The translations under genes and the position numbers were made by a program. A model generated the notes under the pieces. It made no database searches. It was not told where the DNA came from and saw only the letters and a list, made by a program, of their open reading frames with translations. A stretch of 64,000 bases of DNA from CBFDBF01 sp050287965 (GTDB lineage Bacteria > Pseudomonadota > Gammaproteobacteria > Chromatiales > Chromatiaceae). Each line of letters starts with the position of its first letter. The stretch's first letter is position 1. Positions 8,616-16,693 of this stretch are shown piece by piece. The stretch is from NCBI GenBank assembly GCA_050287965.1, contig JBNKCX010000014.1, positions 28,686 to 92,685 of the forward strand, read 5' to 3'.

Positions 8616-9736
8616 GGGTGTATCTGGTCGGAGGGGCGGTGCGGGATGAGCTGCTGGGTCTGCCGGTGCAGGAACGGGACTGGGTGGTGGTGGGTGCCAC
8701 CACGGAGCAGATGCTGGAACGGGGATTCCGACGGGCGGATGCCGAGTTTCCGGTATTTATCCACCCGCAAACCGGGGAGGAGTATGCCCTGGCACGTACC
8801 GAGACCAAGACCGGCATCGGATACAAGGGATTCAGCGTCGATTCGGGAACGCATGTGACCCTGGAGCAGGATCTGCAGCGGCGGGATCTCACCATCAATG
8901 CCCTTGCCCGGGACGAAGAGGGCAGACTGCTTGATCCCTTTGGGGGGCAGGGGGATCTGGAACGGCGGTTGCTCCGTCACGTCTCTCCCGCGTTTGCGGA
9001 GGACCCGGTACGACTGTTACGTCTGGCGCGTTTTGCGGCCCGCTTCGGATACCTTGGTTTTCGAGTAGCCGACGAAACCCGGCCTTTGTTGCGGCGGATG
9101 GCGGAATCCCGGGATCTGCCGGCGTTGCGGCGAGAGCGTATATGGAAGGAGATGCGGCGTGCTTTGCGGGAAGCGGAACCGTGGCGCTTCTTCGAGGTTC
9201 TTCAGGAGTGCGATGCCCTGCCGGTGCTGGTACCGCAACTGGCATCGGTAATAGCGGAAGTGGGGGGCGGAGAAACCCCGTCAGTGATTGCGGCTTTGAA
9301 ACGTGCCGCTGCCGCCACGGATGATCCGGTGGTCCGGTTCGCCGTCCTCTTTGCCCCGGCGGCGGATCCTGCGGACGGGTCCGCGGCCTTGTGTGAAGCA
9401 CTGCGGGCCCCCCGTGAGTACGGCGATCTCCTGGATATGGTGGTCAGGTACGGCGCTCTGTTTGAGGCGGCGGCGGAGGGAGACGCGGGGTCGATTCTGC
9501 AACTTATCGGATCCGCTCGGGCAGAACAGCAACCGGAGCGGTTTCAGCGTTTTCTGCAGGCTGCCGGCGCCCTCCGGCCGGAGGCCGCCGTCGCCGCCTG
9601 CTCTAACCTGGAAAAGGCCCTGCGCGTGGTGGTATCGGTTTCCGCCGATGTGTTGCAGGCGGAAGGCCTGACCGGAGCTGAGCTGGGGGCTGAGCTGGAA
9701 CGGCGTCGCCTGGCCGCCATTCGCTCCGTACTGTAG
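8612..9736 (+). CDS. cca: CCA-adding tRNA nucleotidyltransferase, without HD domain
   Basis: 374 residues. The start MRVYLVGGAVRDELLGL holds the class II nucleotidyltransferase GG motif, followed by the catalytic DWVVVGA and the RRDLTINALA motif, then PVRLLRLARFAARF and the RRERIWKEM amino-acid template region. The enzyme adds or repairs the 3-prime CCA of tRNAs. Gammaproteobacterial Cca proteins are often about 410 residues with a C-terminal HD phosphohydrolase domain; here the tail (about 190-374) is shorter and shows no HD motif. It overlaps the exporter gene by four bases, so both are probably co-transcribed, although they share no obvious pathway. Confidence 0.95.
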   Translation: MRVYLVGGAVRDELLGLPVQERDWVVVGATTEQMLERGFRRADAEFPVFIHPQTGEEYALARTETKTGIGYKGFSVDSGTHVTLEQDLQRRDLTINALARDEEGRLLDPFGGQGDLERRLLRHVSPAFAEDPVRLLRLARFAARFGYLGFRVADETRPLLRRMAESRDLPALRRERIWKEMRRALREAEPWRFFEVLQECDALPVLVPQLASVIAEVGGGETPSVIAALKRAAAATDDPVVRFAVLFAPAADPADGSAALCEALRAPREYGDLLDMVVRYGALFEAAAEGDAGSILQLIGSARAEQQPERFQRFLQAAGALRPEAAVAACSNLEKALRVVVSVSADVLQAEGLTGAELGAELERRRLAAIRSVL

Positions 9737-9869
9737 GTCCGAATTTGGCCGAAAGCCGTGGCAGGTTAAGGTTACGTCTCCCGCTTTTATATCCGAAGGG
9801 TGAAAGCGCGGCCTGATTTCGTGATAAGGTGATTGCCCCGGCCTCAAGCGGGCCTGATCAGAAACGGTT

Positions 9870-11501
9870 ATGTCTTTAATTCAGGACGAAAAAACGGCGC
9901 AGACGCGGGGCAGGGTGGCTGCCGATTTTCCGGGCCATTCGGAGCTTTCATCTATCCTGCGTATTCTGATTGCCGCCCGGTTGCTGTTTCCCATCGGCAT
10001 CTCTGCGCTCGGTCTCGCGAGCAGCCTGTTTTTGACCGTTCTCATTTATGGTAAGAACGGCGCATCGCCGGTTTTGGTCACCTGGTTGTTGGTCGCGGTG
10101 GTTGTAACCCTCGCTGCAGCGGTGCTTGGTGCGGTACGCCTGCGGAATCAGCTTCTACAGCCCCTGGTACGACTGGAGCAGTCGGTGGCCGAGGTCTGCG
10201 AGGGTGCGCCCCATGTGCATCTCACCATGGAGAACGTGGGTGTGCTGGGACCCATGGCGCGGGATATCGACAGCATCAACGATGAGTTGGCGGAGGTCTA
10301 TGACGATATGCAGGAGCGCGTGGATCGTCAGACCCGGCGACTCGCTCAACAGACCGCGACGCTAAAAACCCTGTACGACGTGGCCGCCAGTATCAACCAG
10401 GCGGGAAACCTGGATGACCTGCTGATCCGGTTTCTGCATATCCTGAAAAAGATGGTGGATGGCCGTTCCGCCACGGTAAACCTGATCACCTCGGAACAGC
10501 GCATACGGCTGGTGGGCAGCATAGGTCTGGACGATAACTTTCTTAGCGGCAGGGCCCAGCTTCCCCTTCATCTTTGTCAGTGCGGCAAGACCCTGTCCCA
10601 GGGAGATATCCTTTGTGAACAGGATGCCCGGCGTTGTTCCCAGGCGGTCGGACGGCGTATGTTCACCAGCGACGAGATCGAACGGGTGGAAGTGCCTCTG
10701 GAGTACCAGGGTGAGCAGTTCGGGATCTATCACCTGTATGTGGATAAAGGGAGCCTCGCGGGGCGGGGGGACCTGCTGGACCTGCTGTTCACCATCGGCA
10801 GTCATCTCGGCATGGCCGTGGCGAGACAGCGGCTGGACGAAGAGGCACACCGTATTTCTATCATGGAGGAACGCACCACTCTGGCGCACGAGCTGCACGA
10901 TTCCCTGGCTCAGACCCTGGCGAGTCTCCGCTTTCAGGCACGGATGCTGGAGGATACCCTGGCGAAGAGCGTGGTCGCGGACGAGGCGCGTTCTGAGCTG
11001 CAACGCATCAGCAGCGGTATCGACGAGGCCCATACCGAGTTGCGGGAGTTGTTAAACAGCTTCCTGGCCCCGGTGGAGCAGCAGGGGCTGGATCCGGAGT
11101 TGAAGAAACTGACCCGGCGTTTCCGGCAGGAGACCGGGATCCCGGTATTTTTCCAGCGCGACTGTCCCAACATCAATCTGACCACCGGCGAGGAGAAGCA
11201 GATCCTGCGTATCGCCCAGGAGTGTCTGGCCAACGTGCGCAAGCACGCGGGGGCGCATAATGTTCGAATTCTGCTCAGCTGCAAGGGGACCGGTGAATAC
11301 CGGTTGCTGGTGGAGGACGACGGAATCGGTTTTGACGGCTCCGCGCGAACCGGGGGTCCCGGTGAGCAGGTCGGGCTCACTATTATGGAGGAGCGCGCTC
11401 GAAGACTGGGTGGAACCCTTTCCATCGAAAGCGAACCGGGAGAAGGTACGCGGGTGGAGTTGGTTTACAATCGGCGGAAGCAAAACAAACACACAAGGTG
11501 A
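9870..11501 (+). CDS. NarX-like sensor histidine kinase with four-Cys GAF module
   Basis: 543 residues: two membrane helices (about 31-60 and 69-90) joined by only about ten residues, a HAMP-like linker (about 91-145), a GAF-like central module (about 165-320), a HisKA_3 dimerisation domain with TLAHELHDSLAQ (phospho-acceptor His343) and an HATPase_c domain with EDDGIGFDG and GLTIMEERARRLGG. NarX and NarQ have a large periplasmic nitrate-binding domain; here it is missing. The central module has Cys236, Cys238, Cys249 and Cys256, a spacing that could hold an iron-sulfur cluster or a redox disulfide. It overlaps the response regulator gene by four bases. Confidence 0.9.
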   Translation: MSLIQDEKTAQTRGRVAADFPGHSELSSILRILIAARLLFPIGISALGLASSLFLTVLIYGKNGASPVLVTWLLVAVVVTLAAAVLGAVRLRNQLLQPLVRLEQSVAEVCEGAPHVHLTMENVGVLGPMARDIDSINDELAEVYDDMQERVDRQTRRLAQQTATLKTLYDVAASINQAGNLDDLLIRFLHILKKMVDGRSATVNLITSEQRIRLVGSIGLDDNFLSGRAQLPLHLCQCGKTLSQGDILCEQDARRCSQAVGRRMFTSDEIERVEVPLEYQGEQFGIYHLYVDKGSLAGRGDLLDLLFTIGSHLGMAVARQRLDEEAHRISIMEERTTLAHELHDSLAQTLASLRFQARMLEDTLAKSVVADEARSELQRISSGIDEAHTELRELLNSFLAPVEQQGLDPELKKLTRRFRQETGIPVFFQRDCPNINLTTGEEKQILRIAQECLANVRKHAGAHNVRILLSCKGTGEYRLLVEDDGIGFDGSARTGGPGEQVGLTIMEERARRLGGTLSIESEPGEGTRVELVYNRRKQNKHTR

Positions 11502-12169
11502 CAACGGGTCGACCCATGCGCGTATTCCTTATAGATGATCATGCCCTGTTCCGAGGCGGGTTGCAGGAGTTGCTGCAGCGTCTGGGTGTCGACGTGGTAG
11601 GCGCGGAGGGTGACTGCCGCAAGGGTATACTGGGTGTGGCCGCGGTACAGCCGGATGTGGTGTTGCTCGATATGCGTATGCCTGATATGGACGGTGTGGA
11701 GGTGTTACGGGAACTGCGGGCACAATGTCCGGCAATCCCGGTGGCCATGCTCACCACCAGCCGCGAGGAAGCGGATGTCATTGAATCCCTGCAGAACGGT
11801 GCCCAGGGTTACCTGTTGAAGGAGATGGAGCCGGAGGAACTGCTGGAGGCGCTGGGGCAGATTGCCGGCGGCAGCACGGTGGTTGCCAAGGAACTCACCG
11901 CGATTCTGGCCCGGGCGGTACAGGGTGAGTTGTCATCCACTTCGCCCAAGGGAGGGCTGGATGAGCTTACGCCGCGGGAACGGGAGATTCTCTGCCATCT
12001 GGCCGAGGGGCAAAGCAACAAGGTTATAGCCCGTAACCTCGGGATATCCGACGGAACCGTGAAGCTGCATGTGAAAGCCATTCTGCGGAAACTGGGTGTG
12101 CATTCGCGGGTGGAGGCGGCGGTGATCGCCGTGGAGCGAAACCTCTGCGGCCGCGAGGGAGCATCCTGA
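11498..12169 (+). CDS. NarL/FixJ-type response regulator
   Basis: 223 residues from GTG 11498 (ATG 11516 is an alternative that begins MRVFLIDDHALFRGG). An N-terminal receiver domain has the acidic pair DDH and the phosphorylatable Asp in VVLLDMRMPDMDG; the conserved Thr and Lys are in AMLTTSREE and GYLLKEM. A LuxR-type helix-turn-helix follows: LTPREREILCHLAEGQSNK and SDGTVKLHVKAILRKLG. It should be phosphorylated by the kinase encoded just upstream. Its stop codon overlaps the start of the ABC permease gene (ATGA), so that transporter subunit is coupled to the signalling pair and may be part of the response. Confidence 0.93.
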   Translation: MTTGRPMRVFLIDDHALFRGGLQELLQRLGVDVVGAEGDCRKGILGVAAVQPDVVLLDMRMPDMDGVEVLRELRAQCPAIPVAMLTTSREEADVIESLQNGAQGYLLKEMEPEELLEALGQIAGGSTVVAKELTAILARAVQGELSSTSPKGGLDELTPREREILCHLAEGQSNKVIARNLGISDGTVKLHVKAILRKLGVHSRVEAAVIAVERNLCGREGAS

Positions 12170-13581
12170 TGCCGCAGCTGGTGGTGCTCTGGACCGATGC
12201 TCTGATATTTCTGCTGTTTCTGCTGGCATTGGCCTTTGGGATTTATGCCTCCCGCAAAGAGCATCTGCGGGCCCCATGGCGAAGGGTTGTCCGCAGTCGG
12301 GTGGGAGTGGGCACGCTGGTTGTGCTGATCTGCTACGTAGCCATCGGTCTGCTCGATTCGATCCATTTCCATCCCCTGTTGCCTGAGTCGGAGCGCGGGG
12401 ATGGCGCAGTCTACTCAACCGAGGTGATAAGTGTATTTGACCAACTGGTAACGCCGTTACGTACCTGCCAGGAAAAGACCTACTCGGCGCCGCTCGCCTC
12501 TTATCTTTACGCCAAGGAGAATATCGAGCTTGAGGATGGAACTACGGTAAGGGATTTTCCGCGCCTTCTTTATGGGGGGGCTCATCTGGAAGATCCACGG
12601 CGGCAGGCGAAGGGCGATATTATAAAACGGATTATCATCGGACTGATCAAGGGTGTGGTCCTGTCGGTGGTTCTGGTCAACATACTGATCACATTTCTGT
12701 CATTGGGTTCCGACGGCAATTTTGGTCATCATGCGCGTCTGCTTTTAAGCGGTCGGACCGATATTCCGTGGCGATCGGCCTTGTTTACGGTCGTTGCAGT
12801 TCTGATTATCGGCTTTATCTGCGCCGAACTTGCGGCTAAATATCATCTCCTCGGTACCGACAAGGTTGGGGAGGATGTCTTTTACCAGGCTTTGAAAAGC
12901 ATTCGCACCGGATTGATGATCGGAACGCTGACCACTCTGGTAATGTTGCCCGCGGCCATACTCCTGGGAATCATGGCGGGCTATTTTCGCGGCTGGGTGG
13001 ATGACCTGATCCAGTATCTCTATACCACTCTCAATTCCATTCCCGGCGTACTTCTGATAGCTGCGGCGATTCTTATGTTGCAGATTTATATGAGCAATCA
13101 TGCCGATGATTTCAATACCCTGGTGGAACGATCGGATATGCGCTTGCTGTTTCTTTGTATCATCCTGGGCGTGACCAGCTGGACCGGTCTGTGCCGGTTG
13201 CTGCGGGGGGAGTCGATCAAACTGCGCCAGGTGGACTACGTACAGGCCGCGACCGCTTTCGGTGTGCGTCATTTCCAGGTAATCGTACGTCATATATTGC
13301 CCAATGTGCTGCATATCGTATTGATCACCGTAGTGCTTGATTTTTCGGGATTGGTGCTGGCGGAAGCGGTGCTCTCCTATGTAAATATAGGCGTCGACCC
13401 CACCATGAACAGTTGGGGTAATATGATCAACAGCGCACGTCTGGAGATGGCCCGGGAGCCTATTGTCTGGTGGTCGCTGATGGCGGCGTTGCTGTTTATG
13501 TTTACCCTGGTATTGTCTGCCAATCTTTTCTCCGATGTGGTGCGTGACGCCTTCGATCCCCGACTAAGATCCACACGCTAA
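12169..13581 (+). CDS. Peptide/nickel-type ABC transporter permease (DppC/OppC-like), enlarged
   Basis: 470 residues against about 300 for a normal DppC/OppC. The C-terminal 220 residues are the standard permease: GTDKVGEDVFYQALKSIRTG, then several membrane helices and the ATPase-contacting EAA-type loop QAATAFGVRHFQVIVRHILP, ending with DAFDPRLR. The N-terminal 220 residues add two or three extra helices (about 7-27, 44-64, 155-180, 200-220) and a soluble segment of about 90 residues between them. The fused ATPase gene follows after 174 bases, but no OppA-type binding protein and no OppB-type permease are adjacent. Substrate is unknown; by family it is an importer of peptides or similar compounds, in the inner membrane. 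Confidence 0.88.
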   Translation: MPQLVVLWTDALIFLLFLLALAFGIYASRKEHLRAPWRRVVRSRVGVGTLVVLICYVAIGLLDSIHFHPLLPESERGDGAVYSTEVISVFDQLVTPLRTCQEKTYSAPLASYLYAKENIELEDGTTVRDFPRLLYGGAHLEDPRRQAKGDIIKRIIIGLIKGVVLSVVLVNILITFLSLGSDGNFGHHARLLLSGRTDIPWRSALFTVVAVLIIGFICAELAAKYHLLGTDKVGEDVFYQALKSIRTGLMIGTLTTLVMLPAAILLGIMAGYFRGWVDDLIQYLYTTLNSIPGVLLIAAAILMLQIYMSNHADDFNTLVERSDMRLLFLCIILGVTSWTGLCRLLRGESIKLRQVDYVQAATAFGVRHFQVIVRHILPNVLHIVLITVVLDFSGLVLAEAVLSYVNIGVDPTMNSWGNMINSARLEMAREPIVWWSLMAALLFMFTLVLSANLFSDVVRDAFDPRLRSTR

Positions 13582-13588
13582 TGATCAG

Positions 13589-13728
13589 CCACGGAGACAC
13601 AGATAGAGAGCGATAAAGATTAAACTAATTGACTATTGTGCTAATGAGGGTGGGTAAGTTTTATTAAAGTCAGCACGGATAACATTTCCTTAGGCGGAGA
13701 TTTCTCTGTGTTCTCTGTGCCTCTGTGG
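13589..13728. repeat. Inverted-repeat element, CCAC...GTGG family (copy 1)
   Basis: A 140-bp non-coding element between the permease and ATPase genes. Its left end, CCACGGAGACACAGA, matches the reverse complement of its right end, TCTGTGCCTCTGTGG, with two mismatches over 15 bases; the right arm extends into TTTCTCTGTGTTC. A second element with the same ends lies at 63618-63697. It has no ORF and sits inside what should be one operon, so it has probably inserted as a small mobile or recombination-spread repeat. Confidence 0.7.
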
Positions 13729-13755
13729 CGATGAGAATAGATATAGACGGGATAC

Positions 13756-15768
13756 ATGAGCGAAATACTGTTACAAGTTAAAGGCCTGAAGACCTGGCTC
13801 GGGAAGGGAGAGAACCCGGTGCGGGCCGTGGATGGTATCGACCTGGAGGTAAGGAAGGGAGAGACCTTCGCTCTGCTCGGGGAATCCGGATGCGGCAAGT
13901 CCATGTCCGCCCTTTCCATAATGCGCTTACTGCCTCCCTCGGGACGTATCGTGGAGGGCGTGGTACACCTGGGTGAAACAAATCTTCTGGATCTGCCGGA
14001 AAAGGCCATGCGCAGTGAACGTGGTGGGCGTATGGGCATGATTTTTCAGGAACCCATGACGTCGCTTAACCCGGTTCTTACTATAGGTTCCCAGATTGCC
14101 GAATCGGTTCGTATTCACGATCCCGACAGCCGCCATGACATCAACGGCCGGGTGGTCCAGCTGCTTCGATCCGTGGGTATCCCGGATCCGCAGCGGCGCC
14201 TCGGGGAGTATCCGCATCAGCTCTCGGGCGGCATGATGCAACGGGTAATGATCGCCATGGCGCTGGCGGGACGGCCGCAACTGCTGATCGCGGATGAACC
14301 GACCACGGCTCTCGATGTGACCATACAGGCCCAGGTCCTGTTGCTGCTGAGGGAACTGCAGCAGGAGACCGGTATGGCGATACTGCTGATCACCCATGAC
14401 CTGGGGGTGGTGGCGGAGGTGGCCGACCGGGTGGCGGTGATGTATGCGGGGCAGATCGTGGAGGTGGCGACCTGTGAGCGGTTTTTCCAGGACCCCCGTC
14501 ATCCCTATAGCCGAAAACTGTTTCGGTCTCTGCCCGGCGAAACCAAGCGCGGACGGCAGCTGGACGTCATCAAAGGGATGGTGCCGCCTTTAAACCAGGT
14601 GTTTTCCGGCTGCCGTTTTCTCGACCGTTGCGACAAGGCCATAGATCGCTGCGAAACCCAGGTGCCGGAGTGGCAGGAGATCGCCCCGGGGGGCGGTGTC
14701 AGGTGTCACCTGGGCATGGAGCCCGAAGTGTCCGTCCCGGAAACCACGCCGGCCGCTTCCAGGGAGGAGCCGGGGGAGACGGTGTCCGAGTCGCTGCTGG
14801 AGGTGGACGGACTCACGGTCCACTTTCCCATCCATAAGGGGGTATTTAAGCGGGTGGTCGGACATGTCCGCGCCGTGGACGGTGTGTCGCTGACCCTCGG
14901 TACCGGACGTACCCTCGCGCTGGTTGGCGAGTCGGGCTGCGGCAAGACCACCGTAGGGAAGGGGATACTGCAGCTGATAAAGCCGACGGCCGGCAGTGTA
15001 TGCTTCAATGGTGACGAGTTGACGCGTTCCAAGGGCGCTGAGCTGCGCCGCCATCGGGGAGATCTGCAGATCATCTTTCAGGATCCGGTGGCATCCATGA
15101 ATCCGCGTATGCTGGTGCAGGATATTGTTGCGGAAGGGATGGTGGCGCAACGCATGTACGGCAGCAGGGCGGAGCGGGAGCGGCAGGTGGAAGAACTGCT
15201 GGAGAAGGTCGGGTTGCCGGCGACCGCAGCAACGCGCTACCCCCATGAATTCTCGGGTGGTCAGCGCCAGCGCATCTGCGTGGCGCGGGCACTGGCGGTT
15301 GAACCGCAACTTATCGTCTGCGACGAACCTACAAGCGCTCTGGACGTTTCGGTACAGGCGCAGATACTGAATCTGTTAAAAGCATTGCAGCATCAGCTCG
15401 GGATTTCCTACCTGTTCATTACGCACGATATCTCCGTAGTGGCTTATCTGGCGCATGAGGTGGCGGTAATGTACCTGGGGCGTATCGTAGAGAAAGGTAC
15501 GGTGAAAGAGGTGCTGGAGTCTCCCGCTCATCCCTATACCCGGGCGCTGTTATCCGCGGTGCCCGTGGCGGACCCGACGAAACGAAGCAGGGTGATCCGC
15601 CTGGAAGGTGATATGCCGTCTCCGGCGGATCCTCCCAACGGTTGTCATTTTCACCCCCGTTGTTCGCAGGCGTCGGAAGAATGCAGGGTGTCTTATCCGG
15701 AGGAGTCGAGATTGAGCGGGACGCGGACCGTTTGTTGTTACAGGCCCCTGACGGGAAATGATCAGTGA
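13756..15768 (+). CDS. Fused DppD-DppF-type ABC transporter ATPase
   Basis: 670 residues made of two complete ATP-binding subunits in tandem. The first (residues about 1-330) has Walker A GESGCGKS near 41-48, signature LSGGMMQRV and Walker B LLIADEPTTALD; the second (about 345-670) has GESGCGKTTVGKG, FSGGQRQRICVARAL and IVCDEPTSALDV. Each ends with the Cys-containing oligopeptide-transporter C-terminal region (GCRFLDRCDKAIDRCE; GCHFHPRCSQASEEC), typical of the peptide/nickel group. Fusions of this type are known, for example YejF. It powers import through the permease upstream. The last seven bases overlap the convergent GAF gene. Confidence 0.93.
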   Translation: MSEILLQVKGLKTWLGKGENPVRAVDGIDLEVRKGETFALLGESGCGKSMSALSIMRLLPPSGRIVEGVVHLGETNLLDLPEKAMRSERGGRMGMIFQEPMTSLNPVLTIGSQIAESVRIHDPDSRHDINGRVVQLLRSVGIPDPQRRLGEYPHQLSGGMMQRVMIAMALAGRPQLLIADEPTTALDVTIQAQVLLLLRELQQETGMAILLITHDLGVVAEVADRVAVMYAGQIVEVATCERFFQDPRHPYSRKLFRSLPGETKRGRQLDVIKGMVPPLNQVFSGCRFLDRCDKAIDRCETQVPEWQEIAPGGGVRCHLGMEPEVSVPETTPAASREEPGETVSESLLEVDGLTVHFPIHKGVFKRVVGHVRAVDGVSLTLGTGRTLALVGESGCGKTTVGKGILQLIKPTAGSVCFNGDELTRSKGAELRRHRGDLQIIFQDPVASMNPRMLVQDIVAEGMVAQRMYGSRAERERQVEELLEKVGLPATAATRYPHEFSGGQRQRICVARALAVEPQLIVCDEPTSALDVSVQAQILNLLKALQHQLGISYLFITHDISVVAYLAHEVAVMYLGRIVEKGTVKEVLESPAHPYTRALLSAVPVADPTKRSRVIRLEGDMPSPADPPNGCHFHPRCSQASEECRVSYPEESRLSGTRTVCCYRPLTGNDQ

Positions 15769-16490
15769 TCCTTATAGTAGAACTCGTTCGGATTACCGCC
15801 GGACGGTGGCTCGATACCGTGCCGGATCATGATGTTCTGGAGCTTTTTGATCTTTTTGCCCATTTCTTCTGACAGGCGGCTGATCTCCTGCCGCAGGTAT
15901 ACGCTTTCGATATTCATCTGCAGATGAAAGGCAAAGCGGCTCAGGAGCTCGATGTCCTCTTCCGTGAACTCTTTATCACCCCGCTTGTTCAGCACCTGAA
16001 GTGCCCCCACCACCTTGTTTCCGGCGACGTTGTGGATGGGAACGCAGAGTACGTTCTTGGTGGTGAAGCCGGTCTGCAGGTCAACTCTCTCGTGGGCACC
16101 CGCACTGTTATCGATGTTGTATCTCACCACGTATTCGCCGGAGGAGATAACACTTCCGACAATGGAGTTGCTGCGCGGAACCTTGACCTGCCGTTCTTCC
16201 AGATCGGTGCCGCAATGGAGCCAGACGCTGGAGCTCTTCGGATCCAGAATGAAGATCGAACAGCGTTCCGCCCGTAGCAGATTTGGAATAATATCGATGA
16301 AGAAATGCATCAGGTCCGGGTTACCTGTCTTTTTCCATGCCTCCTCCAGCAGGGCCTGCTTTTTCTGCAATCGCTGCAATTTACCTTCGATAACGGCCTT
16401 TACGTCGCTTCTTTTCATCCTTATGTGCCTCTCCCGCGAGGTTTCTTTAAGCTGCTGACGGTTTCTCAATAAGGTAAACATGTTTCTCAA
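15762..16490 (-). CDS. GAF domain protein
   Basis: 242 residues. A basic, coiled N-terminus (about 1-50) is followed by a GAF domain (about 55-200) with RAERCSIFILDP, the strand SSVWLHCGTDLEERQVKVP, NSIVGSVISSGEYVVRYN and the closing strand VVGALQVLNKRGDKEFTEED. The C-terminus is a short helical region (SRLSEEMGKKIKKLQNIM). No kinase, cyclase or other output domain is present, so it may be a stand-alone sensor or an adaptor. The start may be a later Met near residue 25. It converges on the fused ATPase gene with a seven-base overlap. Confidence 0.85.
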   Translation of the reverse strand: MRNMFTLLRNRQQLKETSRERHIRMKRSDVKAVIEGKLQRLQKKQALLEEAWKKTGNPDLMHFFIDIIPNLLRAERCSIFILDPKSSSVWLHCGTDLEERQVKVPRSNSIVGSVISSGEYVVRYNIDNSAGAHERVDLQTGFTTKNVLCVPIHNVAGNKVVGALQVLNKRGDKEFTEEDIELLSRFAFHLQMNIESVYLRQEISRLSEEMGKKIKKLQNIMIRHGIEPPSGGNPNEFYYKDH

Positions 16491-16693
16491 GCCTTAGACA
16501 TCCAGATATGGAAAATACTCCACCGGGAATCCAATTCTTCAACGGTGCTACCTTGAGTGAAGCAGAATAGGGCTATTCAGCAAGGAATGGAAACGGCATC
16601 TGTGATTAGCTTCACGCGCCAACTGTGTGCCGTCCGACAAAGCCGGCATCGCAGGGACAATGACCACAAAAAAGCAGGGGAAACCCCGGTCGG

